The notes under the pieces were generated by a model that saw only the letters and a list, made by a program, of their open reading frames with translations, had not been told where the DNA came from and made no database searches. Below, in pieces: positions 21,960-31,179 of a DNA stretch of 64,000 nucleotides (its first letter is position 1; every line of letters starts with the position of its first letter). Origin of the DNA: Serratia marcescens subsp. marcescens ATCC 13880 (GTDB taxonomy: Bacteria; Pseudomonadota; Gammaproteobacteria; Enterobacterales; Enterobacteriaceae); contig NZ_CP071238.1 in NCBI RefSeq assembly GCF_017299535.1, positions 4,278,001 to 4,342,000 on the forward strand, given 5' to 3'. The position numbers and the translations under genes are program-made.

Positions 21960-23384
21960 TTACTTCTTCTTGGCTTTCGGGTTAGGCAGGTCGGTGATGC
22001 TGCCTTCGTAGATTTCCGCCGCCAGGCCCACGGATTCGTGCAGGGTCGGGTGAGCGTGGATGGTCAGCGCGATGTCTTCCGCGTCGCAGCCCATCTCGAT
22101 GGCCAGACCGATTTCACCCAGCAGTTCGCCGCCGTTGGTGCCGACAATCGCGCCACCGATGATGCGGTGAGTTTCTTTGTCGAAGATCAGTTTGGTCATG
22201 CCGTCTGCACAGTCGGAAGCGATCGCACGGCCGGAAGCCGCCCACGGGAAGGTGGAGGTTTCGTAGCTGATGCCTTTCTCTTTCGCTTCTTTCTCGGTCA
22301 GACCCACCCACGCCACTTCCGGCTCGGTGTAAGCGATGGATGGGATCACTTTCGGATCGAAGTAGTGCTTCATGCCGGCGATAACTTCTGCGGCAACGTG
22401 GCCTTCGTGCACGCCTTTGTGCGCCAGCATCGGCTGACCGACGATGTCGCCGATGGCGAAGATGTGCGGCACGTTGGTACGCAGCTGTTTGTCGACGTTG
22501 ATGAAGCCACGCTCGTCAACTTCCACACCGGCTTTGCCGGCATCCAGCAGTTTGCCGTTCGGCACGCGGCCGATCGCCACCAGCACCGCGTCGTAACGCT
22601 GTGGTTCTGCCGGCGCTTTTTTACCTTCCATCGTGACGTAGATGCCGTCTTCTTTGGCTTCTACCGCGGTCACTTTGGTTTCCAGCATCAGGTTGAACTG
22701 CTTGCTGATACGTTTGGTGAAGACTTTCACCACGTCTTTATCTGCCGCCGGGATAACCTGATCGAACATTTCAACGACGTCGATCTGTGAACCCAGCGCA
22801 TGGTATACGGTGCCCATTTCCAGGCCGATGATGCCGCCGCCCATAACCAGCAGACGCTCTGGGACGGTTTTCAGCTCCAGCGCATCGGTGGAATCCCACA
22901 CGCGTGGATCTTCATGAGGAATGAATGGCAGTTGGATCGGACGAGAGCCTGCAGCGATGATGGCGTTGTCGAAGTTGATGGTGGTTGGGCCGTTTTCGCC
23001 TTCCACAACCAGGGTGTTAGCGCCGGTGAACTTGCCCAGGCCGTTGACCACTTTCACTTTACGGCCTTTCGCCATGCCAGCCAGACCGCCGGTCAGCTGA
23101 GTGATGACTTTTTCTTTCCAGACGCGCACTTTGTCGATGTCGGTTTTCGGCTCACCGAAAACGATGCCGTGTTCGGCCAGCGCTTTGGCTTCTTCGATCA
23201 CTTTGGCAACGTGCAGCAGTGCTTTGGAAGGGATACATCCCACGTTCAGGCAAACCCCGCCCAGAGTGGAATAACGTTCAACCAGAACGGTTTCAAGACC
23301 TAAGTCAGCGCAACGAAAGGCTGCAGAGTAACCTGCCGGGCCCGCCCCAAGTACCACGACCTGAGTTTTAATTTCAGTACTCAT
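21960..23384 (-). CDS. lpdA: Dihydrolipoyl dehydrogenase (E3)
   Basis: LpdA reoxidises dihydrolipoamide with NAD+ in the pyruvate, 2-oxoglutarate and glycine cleavage complexes. The 474-residue protein has the FAD motif VVLGAGPAGYSAA, redox pair C-LNVG-C in GGVCLNVGCIPSK, an NAD motif near LLVMGGGIIGLEMG, and the dimer-interface HAHPTLHES. Two consecutive ATGs exist; the second gives the family start MSTEIKTQ. A 233-base gap after aceF suggests a separate promoter besides read-through from pdhR. Confidence 0.98.
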   Translation of the reverse strand: MSTEIKTQVVVLGAGPAGYSAAFRCADLGLETVLVERYSTLGGVCLNVGCIPSKALLHVAKVIEEAKALAEHGIVFGEPKTDIDKVRVWKEKVITQLTGGLAGMAKGRKVKVVNGLGKFTGANTLVVEGENGPTTINFDNAIIAAGSRPIQLPFIPHEDPRVWDSTDALELKTVPERLLVMGGGIIGLEMGTVYHALGSQIDVVEMFDQVIPAADKDVVKVFTKRISKQFNLMLETKVTAVEAKEDGIYVTMEGKKAPAEPQRYDAVLVAIGRVPNGKLLDAGKAGVEVDERGFINVDKQLRTNVPHIFAIGDIVGQPMLAHKGVHEGHVAAEVIAGMKHYFDPKVIPSIAYTEPEVAWVGLTEKEAKEKGISYETSTFPWAASGRAIASDCADGMTKLIFDKETHRIIGGAIVGTNGGELLGEIGLAIEMGCDAEDIALTIHAHPTLHESVGLAAEIYEGSITDLPNPKAKKK

Positions 23385-23587
23385 CATGACCTCTTAATTG
23401 ATTGTCCGGCGGGTCAGACGTCATTTTTATTGCTAATCGATCTCATAACGCCCTTCATCCACCGGGACGCTTACACCGCGAGCAGTTTACAGAATTGTTA
23501 ATAATCTGCAAAGCGTGTTCGAGTGACCCGTGTCTCAACAATTTTGTCGAGTTATGCAAAATCCGACAAAACTGCTACAGAATCGTC

Positions 23588-23611
23588 AGGGGCGCAGCAT
23601 GCTGCGCCCCT
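23588..23611. terminator. 24-bp perfect palindrome after aceF
   Basis: AGGGGCGCAGCA is followed directly by its own complement TGCTGCGCCCCT. It starts seven bases past the aceF stop. On the minus strand no T-run follows, so it may be a 3' stabilising hairpin between aceF and lpdA rather than a strong terminator. Confidence 0.5.
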
Positions 23612-23617
23612 TTTGCA

Positions 23618-25501
23618 TTACATCACCAGACGGCGAATGTCGGACAACATGTTGTTGATGATGGTGATGAAGCGCGCACCATCGGCACCGTCGATAACGC
23701 GGTGGTCGAAGGACAGCGACATCGGCATCATCAGGCGCGGCATGAACTCTTTACCGTTCCAGACCGGCTCCATCGCAGACTTGGAGACACCCAGGATAGC
23801 CACTTCCGGCGCGTTGACGATCGGCGCGAAGTGAGTCGTCCCGATGCCGCCCAGGCTGGAGATGGTGAAGCAGCCGCCCTGCATCTCGCCCGCGGTCAGC
23901 TTGCCGTCGCGCGCTTTCTTGGAGATGGTCATCAGCTCGCGAGACAACTCGGTGATGCTCTTCTTGTTCACGTCCTTGAACACCGGAACCACCAGGCCGT
24001 TCGGGGTATCTACCGCCACGCCGATGTTGATGTATTTCTTCAGCGTCAGCTTCTGGCCATCTTCGGACAGCGAGCTGTTGAAGCGCGGCATCTGCTCCAG
24101 AGCGGCAGCGACGGCTTTCATGATGAACACGACAGGCGTGAACTTCACGTCCAGCTTGCGCTTGGCCGCTTCTTCGTTCTGCTGCTTGCGGAACGCTTCC
24201 AGATCGGTGATGTCGGTTTTGTCGAAGTGAGTCACGTGCGGGATCATCACCCAGTTGCGGCTCAGGTTCGCGCCAGAGATCTTCTGGATGCGGCCCATTT
24301 CGACTTCTTCGATCTCGCCGAACTTGCTGAAGTCCACTTTCGGCCATGGCAGCATGCCCGGCAGACCGCCGCCGGCAGCAGCCGGAGCCGCTTCAGCGCG
24401 TTTCACCGCGTCTTTCACGTAAGCCTGAACGTCTTCGCGCAGGATGCGGCCTTTACGACCGGTGCCTTTCACTTTCGCCAGGTTAACGCCGAATTCACGC
24501 GCCAGACGACGAATGACCGGAGTCGCGTGCACGTAGGCCGCGTTCTCGGCGAACTCGCCTTTGTCTTCAGCTTTCGCAGCCGGCGCGGCGGCTTTAGCGG
24601 CGGCCGGCGCCGGCGCAGCGTCCGCTTTAGCGGCTGGAGCGGCGGCAGCGGCAGGCGCAGCGCCTTCCACTTCGAACACCATGATCAGGGAGCCGGTTTT
24701 CACTTTATCGCCGGTCGCGATCTTGATCTCTTTCACGGTGCCCGCGAACGGCGCAGGCACTTCCATGGAGGCCTTGTCGCCTTCCACGGTGATCAGAGAC
24801 TGCTCGGCGGCAACCTTGTCGCCCACCTTGACCATCACCTCGGTCACTTCGACTTCGTCACCGCCGATGTCCGGCACGGCGACGTCTTTGGCCGCAGAGG
24901 CCGCAGGCGCTGCAGCGGCAGCCGGTGCTTCAGCCGCAGCCGGGGCCGCAGCGGAAGCGGCGCCAGCCACTTCGAACACCATGATCAGGGAACCGGTTTT
25001 CACTTTGTCGCCGGTCGCGATCTTGATCTCTTTCACGGTGCCCGCGAACGGCGCAGGGACTTCCATGGAAGCCTTGTCGCCTTCCACGGTGATCAGGGAC
25101 TGCTCGGCTTCCACCTTGTCGCCCACTTTCACCAGGATCTCGGTCACTTCGACTTCGTCGGCGCCGATGTCCGGCACGGCAACGTCTTTGGCCGCAGCGG
25201 CAGCCGGAGCAGCTGCTGCCGCCGCCGGTTTTTCTTCCGCTTTCGCCGCCGGTGCAGCTTCCGCTGCGCCTGCCGCTTCGAAGATCATGATCAGTTTGCC
25301 GGTTTCGGTTTTATCGCCGACCGCCACTTTGATCTCTTTCACCACGCCCGCCTGCGGGGAGGGCACTTCCATGGAAGCCTTGTCGCCTTCCACGGTGATC
25401 AGCGATTGTTCCGCTTCAACTTTATCGCCGACCTTCACCAGAATCTCGGTGATTTCGACTTCATCTGCACCGATGTCCGGTACGTTGATTTCGATAGACA
25501 T
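23618..25501 (-). CDS. aceF: Pyruvate dehydrogenase E2, dihydrolipoyl acetyltransferase
   Basis: AceF is the core acetyltransferase of the pyruvate dehydrogenase complex. The 627-residue protein has three tandem lipoyl domains (about 1-75, 105-180 and 205-280), each with the lipoylated Lys in [10 protein letters not shown], joined by Ala/Pro-rich swinging linkers. A peripheral-subunit-binding domain ([15 protein letters not shown]) and the CAT domain ending [17 protein letters not shown] follow. Lipoyl domains 2 and 3 are almost identical at base level with a 300-base period. aceE lies 13 bases upstream. Confidence 0.98.
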   Translation of the reverse strand: MSIEINVPDIGADEVEITEILVKVGDKVEAEQSLITVEGDKASMEVPSPQAGVVKEIKVAVGDKTETGKLIMIFEAAGAAEAAPAAKAEEKPAAAAAAPAAAAAKDVAVPDIGADEVEVTEILVKVGDKVEAEQSLITVEGDKASMEVPAPFAGTVKEIKIATGDKVKTGSLIMVFEVAGAASAAAPAAAEAPAAAAAPAASAAKDVAVPDIGGDEVEVTEVMVKVGDKVAAEQSLITVEGDKASMEVPAPFAGTVKEIKIATGDKVKTGSLIMVFEVEGAAPAAAAAPAAKADAAPAPAAAKAAAPAAKAEDKGEFAENAAYVHATPVIRRLAREFGVNLAKVKGTGRKGRILREDVQAYVKDAVKRAEAAPAAAGGGLPGMLPWPKVDFSKFGEIEEVEMGRIQKISGANLSRNWVMIPHVTHFDKTDITDLEAFRKQQNEEAAKRKLDVKFTPVVFIMKAVAAALEQMPRFNSSLSEDGQKLTLKKYINIGVAVDTPNGLVVPVFKDVNKKSITELSRELMTISKKARDGKLTAGEMQGGCFTISSLGGIGTTHFAPIVNAPEVAILGVSKSAMEPVWNGKEFMPRLMMPMSLSFDHRVIDGADGARFITIINNMLSDIRRLVM

Positions 25502-25514
25502 TATTCAGTACCTC

Positions 25515-28178
25515 TTAGGCCAGACGCGGGTTAACTTTTTCCGGGTTGATGTCGAATTTCTTGATTGCATCAGCAACCACAGAAGCTTCGATCTCACCGC
25601 GTTTAGCCAGTTCACCCAGAGCAGCAACCACCACGTAAGATGCATCGACTTCGAAGTGGTGACGCAGGTTTTCGCGGCTGTCCGAACGACCGAAGCCGTC
25701 GGTGCCCAGTACGCGATAATCGCTGGCCGGCACATAAGTACGAACCTGTTCGGCGAACAGTTTCATGTAGTCGGTAGACGCTACCGCAGGCGCGTCGCTC
25801 ATCACCTGAGCGATGTAAGGCACGCGTGGCGTTTCGGTTGGGTGCAGCATGTTCCAGCGCTCGCAATCCTGGCCGTCGCGCGCCAGTTCGGTGAACGAGG
25901 TCACGCTGTAGGTGTCGGAACCCACGCCGTAGTCCTTCGCCAGGATCTGCGCAGCTTCGCGCACGTGGCGCAGGATGGCGCCGGAGCCCAACAGCTGCAC
26001 CTTGCCTTTGCTGCCTTCCAGCGTTTCCAGCTTGTAGATACCCTTGCGGATACCTTCTTCCGCACCCTGCGGCATCGCAGGCATGTGGTAGTTTTCGTTC
26101 AGCGTGGTCAGGTAGTAGTACACGTTTTCCGGGTTGTCGCCATACATGCGCACCAGACCGTCGTGCATGATCACCGCCACTTCGTACGCGTAAGCCGGAT
26201 CGTAAGAGATGCAGTTAGGGATGGTCAGAGACTGAATGTGGCTGTGGCCATCTTCGTGCTGCAGACCTTCGCCGTTCAGGGTAGTACGGCCCGAGGTCCC
26301 GCCGATCAGGAAGCCGCGCGCCTGTTGGTCGCCCGCTGCCCAGCACAGGTCGCCGATGCGTTGGAAACCGAACATCGAGTAGTAGATGTAGAACGGAATC
26401 ATCGGCAGATCGTTGGTGCTGTAGGAGGTCGCTGCGGCCAGCCAGGAAGAGGCTGCGCCCAGTTCGTTGATGCCTTCCTGCAGGATTTGGCCTTTCTCGT
26501 CTTCTTTGTAGTAAGCAACCTGCTCACGGTCCTGCGGGGTGTACTGCTGGCCGTTCGGGCTGTAGATACCGATCTGACGGAACAGACCTTCCATACCGAA
26601 GGTACGCGCTTCGTCGGCGATGATTGGCACCAGGCGATCTTTGATCGACTTGTTCTTCAGCATCACGTTCAGGGCACGCACGAAGGCGATAGTGGTGGAG
26701 ATCTCTTTGTTCTGCTCTTCCAGCAGCGAGCTGAAATCTTCCAGCGCCGGCATTTCCAGCTTCTGGGTGAACTCCGGCAGACGGGTAGGCACGTAGCCTT
26801 TCAGCGCCTGGCGACGTTCGTGCAGGTATTTGTACTCTTCGGAATCTTTCTCGAAGGTGATGTACGGCAGTTTTTCGATGTCAGCATCGGCAACCGGCAC
26901 GTTGAAACGATCGCGGAAGTGGTGAACCCCTTCCATGTTCATTTTCTTCACCTGGTGAGCGATGTTTTTACCTTCCGCGGTTTCACCCATGCCGTAACCT
27001 TTGATGGTGTGGGCCAGGATAACGGTCGGTTTGCCTTTGGTGTCCTGCGCTTTTTTCAGTGCAGCGAAGATTTTCTTCGGATCGTGACCACCACGGTTCA
27101 GCGCCCAGATTTCGTCGTCGGTCATGTCTTTGACCAGCGCCGCGGTTTCCGGGTAACGGCCGAAGAAGTGCTCGCGCACGTAAGCGCCGTCTTTGGATTT
27201 AAAGGTCTGGTAGTCGCCGTCCAGGGTCTCGTTCATCAGCTGAACCAGTTTACCGCTGGTGTCTTTGCGCAGCAGCTCATCCCAACGGCCGCCCCAGATC
27301 ACTTTCAGCACCTGCCAGCCTGCGCCGGAGAAGATGCCTTCCAGTTCGTTGATGATCTTGCCGTTACCGGTGACCGGGCCGTCCAGGCGCTGCAGGTTGC
27401 AGTTGATGACGAACACCAGGTTGTCCAGCTTCTCGCGAGTCGCGATGGTGATGGCGCCTTTGGATTCCGGCTCATCCATCTCACCGTCGCCCAGGAAGGC
27501 GTAAACGGTCTGCTCAGAGGTGTCTTTCAGGCCGCGGTGTTCCAGGTATTTCAGGAACTTCGCCTGATAGATGGCGCTGATTGGGCCCAGGCCCATGGAT
27601 ACGGTCGGGAACTGCCAGAATTCCGGCATCAGCTTAGGATGCGGGTAAGAGGACAGACCGTTGCCGTGCACTTCCTGACGGAAGTTGTTCATCTGTTCTT
27701 CGGTCAGGCGGCCTTCAAGGAAGGCGCGCGCGTAAACGCCCGGAGAGATGTGGCCCTGGAAGTACACCAGGTCGCCGCCGTCTTTCTCGTTGCGTGCGCG
27801 GAAGAAGTGGTTAAAGCAGACTTCATAGAAGGTCGCGGAAGACTGGAAGGAAGCCATGTGGCCGCCCAGCTCCAGGTCTTTTTTGGATGCGCGCAGAACG
27901 GTCATGATCGCGTTCCAACGGATCGCAGAGCGAATGCGGCGTTCCAGATCCAGGTTGCCTGGGTAGGCCGGTTCGTCTTCTACCGCGATGGTGTTGACGT
28001 AGTTGTGCGCTGCAGCACCGGCCGCAACGTTAACGCCGCCTTTGCGGGCTTCTCCCAATACCTGATCAATCAGAAACTGAGCTCGCTCAACACCCTCTTC
28101 ACGGATGACCGATTCGATCGCCTGCAGCCAGTCGCGGGTTTCGATCGGATCCACGTCATTGTTTAAACGTTCTGACAT
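25515..28178 (-). CDS. aceE: Pyruvate dehydrogenase E1 component
   Basis: AceE decarboxylates pyruvate with thiamine diphosphate and passes acetyl to AceF. The 887-residue length equals E. coli. The ThDP motif runs from GDGEMDEPE to VFVINCNLQ. The frame is open 23 codons upstream, but ATG 28178 preceded by AAGGAA gives the family start MSERLNNDVDP. It is the second gene of pdhR-aceE-aceF-lpdA and shares PdhR control. Confidence 0.98.
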   Translation of the reverse strand: MSERLNNDVDPIETRDWLQAIESVIREEGVERAQFLIDQVLGEARKGGVNVAAGAAAHNYVNTIAVEDEPAYPGNLDLERRIRSAIRWNAIMTVLRASKKDLELGGHMASFQSSATFYEVCFNHFFRARNEKDGGDLVYFQGHISPGVYARAFLEGRLTEEQMNNFRQEVHGNGLSSYPHPKLMPEFWQFPTVSMGLGPISAIYQAKFLKYLEHRGLKDTSEQTVYAFLGDGEMDEPESKGAITIATREKLDNLVFVINCNLQRLDGPVTGNGKIINELEGIFSGAGWQVLKVIWGGRWDELLRKDTSGKLVQLMNETLDGDYQTFKSKDGAYVREHFFGRYPETAALVKDMTDDEIWALNRGGHDPKKIFAALKKAQDTKGKPTVILAHTIKGYGMGETAEGKNIAHQVKKMNMEGVHHFRDRFNVPVADADIEKLPYITFEKDSEEYKYLHERRQALKGYVPTRLPEFTQKLEMPALEDFSSLLEEQNKEISTTIAFVRALNVMLKNKSIKDRLVPIIADEARTFGMEGLFRQIGIYSPNGQQYTPQDREQVAYYKEDEKGQILQEGINELGAASSWLAAATSYSTNDLPMIPFYIYYSMFGFQRIGDLCWAAGDQQARGFLIGGTSGRTTLNGEGLQHEDGHSHIQSLTIPNCISYDPAYAYEVAVIMHDGLVRMYGDNPENVYYYLTTLNENYHMPAMPQGAEEGIRKGIYKLETLEGSKGKVQLLGSGAILRHVREAAQILAKDYGVGSDTYSVTSFTELARDGQDCERWNMLHPTETPRVPYIAQVMSDAPAVASTDYMKLFAEQVRTYVPASDYRVLGTDGFGRSDSRENLRHHFEVDASYVVVAALGELAKRGEIEASVVADAIKKFDINPEKVNPRLA

Positions 28179-28214
28179 GGTGGTATTCCTTATCTGTCTA
28201 ATGGTTTGTTTGGA

Positions 28215-28257
28215 GCCTGTCTTCCTGTGCTCTGTGAAAAAACACACGAAGACAGGC
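28215..28257 (-). promoter_or_regulatory. Long hairpin in the pdhR-aceE intercistronic leader
   Basis: A 10-bp perfect stem (GCCTGTCTTC with GAAGACAGGC) encloses 23 bases that contain a smaller GTG/CAC pairing. It ends 37 bases before the aceE start on the minus strand, so it would form in the aceE leader RNA. Its role, such as partial attenuation or stabilising the aceE message, is inference. Confidence 0.5.
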
Positions 28258-28343
28258 CCATCAGTTTAGTTGCCGCTTAAGTACTTAACTAAGTACCTCG
28301 AACTTAACCCCCGCAGGCTGGTGTACCCTGAAGAGGACAGCTC

Positions 28344-29108
28344 TTAATCCTTGCGTTGCTGGAGACGCCGTAGCGATCTCTCGCGCCGAGTATGCTCCCG
28401 GCTGAGATCCAGCAAGATTTCCTCGATAAACGCCAAGTGGCGATGCGAGGCTTCACGGGCCTTTTCCGGCTCGCGTGCCACAATCGCCTCAAAAATTCCG
28501 GCGCGGTGGCTGCTCACTTTTGCCAACATCTCACGGCGCGAGTAGAGCAATTCAAAGTTCTGACGCACGTTCTGTTCCAGCATCGGCCCCATGCAGCGTA
28601 GCAGGTGAAGTAACACAACGTTGTGAGCGGCTTCGGTCACGGCGATTTGATACTGCATGACCGCATCGGCTTCGGCGTCGAGATCGCCGCTGTCTTGAGC
28701 CTGTTGAATCACGATGTGGCAATCGCGGATGCGCGCCAGATCTTCATCGGTGCCGCGCAGCGCCGCGTAATAGGCGGCAATGCCTTCCAGCGCGTGACGG
28801 GTTTCCAGCAGATCGAACTGTGATTCGGGATGGTCGGCCAGCAGCTCGGCCAGCGGATCGCTGAAGCTCTGCCACAGATTAGTTTGTACGAAGGTGCCGC
28901 CGCCCTGACGGCGCAGGAGCAGCCCTTTCGCTTCAAGGCGCTGAATGGCCTCTCTCAGAGAAGGACGGGAGACATCAAATTGTTTCGCCAGCTCGCGCTC
29001 CGGAGGCAATTTTTCGCCTGGGCGCAGTGTCCCCTCGAGGATCAGGTATTCGAGCTGTTGCTCGATAACATCTGACAACTTGGGTTGGCGGATTTTGCTG
29101 TAGGCCAT
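28344..29108 (-). CDS. pdhR: Pyruvate-sensing GntR-family repressor PdhR
   Basis: PdhR represses the pdh operon and respiratory genes until pyruvate binds. The 254-residue protein has the FadR-type winged helix ([20 protein letters not shown], residues 36-55) and an all-helical C-terminal effector domain with metal/ligand-type His residues. ATG 29108 gives [13 protein letters not shown] as in E. coli; the frame remains open upstream but crosses the promoter. A perfect PdhR box precedes it. Confidence 0.96.
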   Translation of the reverse strand: MAYSKIRQPKLSDVIEQQLEYLILEGTLRPGEKLPPERELAKQFDVSRPSLREAIQRLEAKGLLLRRQGGGTFVQTNLWQSFSDPLAELLADHPESQFDLLETRHALEGIAAYYAALRGTDEDLARIRDCHIVIQQAQDSGDLDAEADAVMQYQIAVTEAAHNVVLLHLLRCMGPMLEQNVRQNFELLYSRREMLAKVSSHRAGIFEAIVAREPEKAREASHRHLAFIEEILLDLSREHTRRERSLRRLQQRKD

Positions 29109-29141
29109 GAGTGAATTCTTCTCTGCGAATGGCGCGGAGTC

Positions 29142-29158
29142 AATTGGTAATACCAATT
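29142..29158 (-). promoter_or_regulatory. PdhR operator at the pdhR promoter
   Basis: The perfect dyad AATTGGT-AAT-ACCAATT fits the PdhR box (ATTGGT-N3-ACCAAT) completely. It lies 34 bases before the pdhR start. On the minus strand a plausible -35 TTGTTA and -10 TGAAAT (17-base spacer) sit just upstream, so bound PdhR would cover the -10/+1 region. Confidence 0.88.
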
Positions 29159-29283
29159 TCAAAAACGTGACGGTAAAGTAACAAAGTATTCACCTCCTGT
29201 CCATACGGGCCTTGATCGAAATCAGGTTACCCGCACATTTTAACACCCCGCTGAAAACCCCGCTGCAAACCGGTAACGCCGTG

Positions 29284-29296
29284 ATGGTATTACCAT
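29284..29296. promoter_or_regulatory. Second PdhR-like dyad
   Basis: ATGGT-ATT-ACCAT keeps the TGGT-N3-ACCA core of the PdhR box with one outer substitution on each side. It lies about 140 bases from the perfect box; a looped or auxiliary repressor site is possible. Confidence 0.4.
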
Positions 29297-29684
29297 TTAC
29301 GCGGCGGGTTGGGGATTTAACTTTTACCAAACCTTACGCAAGGCAGAGTGCAAACTTTTTGCCCGAGTTTTATTGCATGGTTATGACGCTTTAATGAATG
29401 GCTATTTGGCGAGCGGCGCAACGGCGGTTCGTTCATTATTTGAACGCGCCCCACCGTTCAGATCTACGTTATTTTTGCGCATTATGTGATTTGTTGCTTA
29501 TTTCATGCACTGAATCCCCCCCGCCGTCACACAACCCGCATTTTGTTTCCTAAACTGCTGCAATCTTAATCACTCACACGACAAAGCAGGTGCAAACCGA
29601 CGCGCATAACATTATTCTCTGCCAAACGGTAGCGGCGCCGTGGAATTAATAGCTATAACGCCGTAAATAAAACAAAACACACAT

Positions 29685-29702
29685 CGTAACCACTGCTTTA
29701 CA
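29685..29702 (+). promoter_or_regulatory. TyrR-like box upstream of aroP
   Basis: CGTAAC-N6-TTTACA matches the TyrR box TGTAAA-N6-TTTACA in ten of twelve positions. A half-site CGTAAA lies at 29662-29667. E. coli aroP is repressed by TyrR with aromatic amino acids, so such a site is expected here. Confidence 0.5.
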
Positions 29703-29739
29703 GGCAGGTGGGCATTCACAACGACAGAGGGTTAGATTG

Positions 29740-31116
29740 ATGGATGGTCAACAGCATGGTGACCAGCTGAAACGCGGCCTGAAAAACCGCCATATTCAGC
29801 TCATCGCCTTAGGTGGCGCAATCGGCACCGGGTTATTTCTCGGTATCGCTCAAACAATAAAAATGGCCGGCCCGTCAGTGCTTCTCGGCTACGCCATCGG
29901 CGGCTTCATCGCGTTTCTGATCATGCGCCAGCTGGGGGAAATGGTGGTGGAAGAGCCGGTCGCCGGCTCCTTCAGCCACTTCGCCTACAAATACTGGGGC
30001 AACTTCGCCGGCTTCGCCTCCGGCTGGAACTACTGGGTGCTGTATGTCCTGGTGGCGATGGCGGAGCTGACCGCGGTCGGCATCTACGTGCAGTACTGGT
30101 GGCCGGAGATCCCCACCTGGGTTTCCGCCGCGGTGTTCTTCCTGGCGATCAACGCCATCAACCTGGCCAACGTCAAAGTTTACGGCGAGATGGAGTTCTG
30201 GTTCGCCATCATCAAAGTGGTGGCGATTATCGGCATGATTGTGTTCGGCGCCTACCTGCTGTTCAGCGGCATGGGCGGCCCGGAAGCCACCGTCACCAAC
30301 CTGTGGGCGCAGGGCGGGTTCTTCCCGAACGGCGTCATGGGCCTGGTGATGGCGATGGCAGTGATCATGTTCTCCTTCGGCGGCCTCGAGCTGGTCGGCA
30401 TCACCGCCGCCGAAGCCGACAACCCGCAAAAAAGCATTCCGAAAGCCACCAATCAGGTGATCTACCGCATCCTGATCTTCTATATCGGTTCACTGGCCAT
30501 TCTGCTGTCGCTGTACCCGTGGGGCAAAGTGGTCGAAGGCGGCAGCCCGTTCGTGCTGATCTTCCACGCGCTGAACAGCAACCTGGTGGCGACCGTGCTG
30601 AACATCGTGGTGCTCACCGCCGCGCTGTCGGTGTACAACAGCTGCGTCTACTGCAACAGCCGCATGCTGTACGGCCTGGCGCAGCAGGGCAACGGCCCGA
30701 AAAGCCTGCTGAAGGTCGACGGCCGCGGCGTGCCGGTGGTGGCCATCGGCATTTCCGCCCTCGCCACCGCGCTGTGCGTGCTGATTAACTACCTGATCCC
30801 GGGCCGCGCCTTCGAACTGCTGATGGCCTTGGTGGTGTCGGCGCTGGTGATCAACTGGGCGATGATCAGCCTGGCGCACCTGAAATTCCGCGCCGCCAAA
30901 AACCGCGAAGGCGTAGTGCCGAAGTTCAAAGCGTTCTGGTATCCGTTCAGCAACTACCTGTGCCTGCTGTTCATGGCCGGCATCCTGGTGATCATGTACC
31001 TGACGCCGGGCATTCAAATCTCGGTGCTGCTGATCCCGGTGTGGGTAGCGATCCTGGCCGTCGGTTACGCCATCAAACAGCGCAGCCAGCGCGTCGACGG
31101 CGTCACCAGCCGTTGA
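29740..31116 (+). CDS. aroP: Aromatic amino acid proton symporter
   Basis: AroP imports Phe, Tyr and Trp. The 458-residue protein has the twelve-segment APC fold and begins GLKNRHIQLIALGGAIGTGL, the conserved TM1 substrate motif of the family; FSFGGLELVGITAAEADNP lies near TM6. PheP is a close paralogue, but the position divergent from pdhR fits aroP. ATG 29740 is preceded by GAGGGT. A TyrR-like box lies upstream and a strong terminator follows. Confidence 0.93.
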   Translation: MDGQQHGDQLKRGLKNRHIQLIALGGAIGTGLFLGIAQTIKMAGPSVLLGYAIGGFIAFLIMRQLGEMVVEEPVAGSFSHFAYKYWGNFAGFASGWNYWVLYVLVAMAELTAVGIYVQYWWPEIPTWVSAAVFFLAINAINLANVKVYGEMEFWFAIIKVVAIIGMIVFGAYLLFSGMGGPEATVTNLWAQGGFFPNGVMGLVMAMAVIMFSFGGLELVGITAAEADNPQKSIPKATNQVIYRILIFYIGSLAILLSLYPWGKVVEGGSPFVLIFHALNSNLVATVLNIVVLTAALSVYNSCVYCNSRMLYGLAQQGNGPKSLLKVDGRGVPVVAIGISALATALCVLINYLIPGRAFELLMALVVSALVINWAMISLAHLKFRAAKNREGVVPKFKAFWYPFSNYLCLLFMAGILVIMYLTPGIQISVLLIPVWVAILAVGYAIKQRSQRVDGVTSR

Positions 31117-31134
31117 ACCCCTTGACCGCGCAAT

Positions 31135-31165
31135 AAAATGGCCCGCAGATGCGGGCCATTTTTTT
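31135..31165. terminator. Bidirectional terminator aroP / cytochrome gene
   Basis: AAAATGGCCCGC pairs perfectly with GCGGGCCATTTT around AGAT and continues into T's. The A-run on the left makes it work on the minus strand as well. Confidence 0.9.
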
Positions 31166-31179
31166 CGCCTGAACGCCGC

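Larger units (their letters stand above)
29109..29739. other. Divergent pdhR-aroP intergenic region
   Basis: The 631 bases hold the PdhR box, a second PdhR-like dyad at 29284-29296 and a TyrR-like box near 29685. Stretches are AT-rich, and no coding frame with a start and ribosome site is convincing. The length exceeds what two promoters need, so an unannotated small RNA cannot be excluded. Confidence 0.6.

Noticed and set aside
24561..28166. A 1201-codon plus-strand frame antisense to aceE and aceF
   Set aside because: It is a shadow of highly biased GC-rich codons in the real genes on the other strand and resembles no family.
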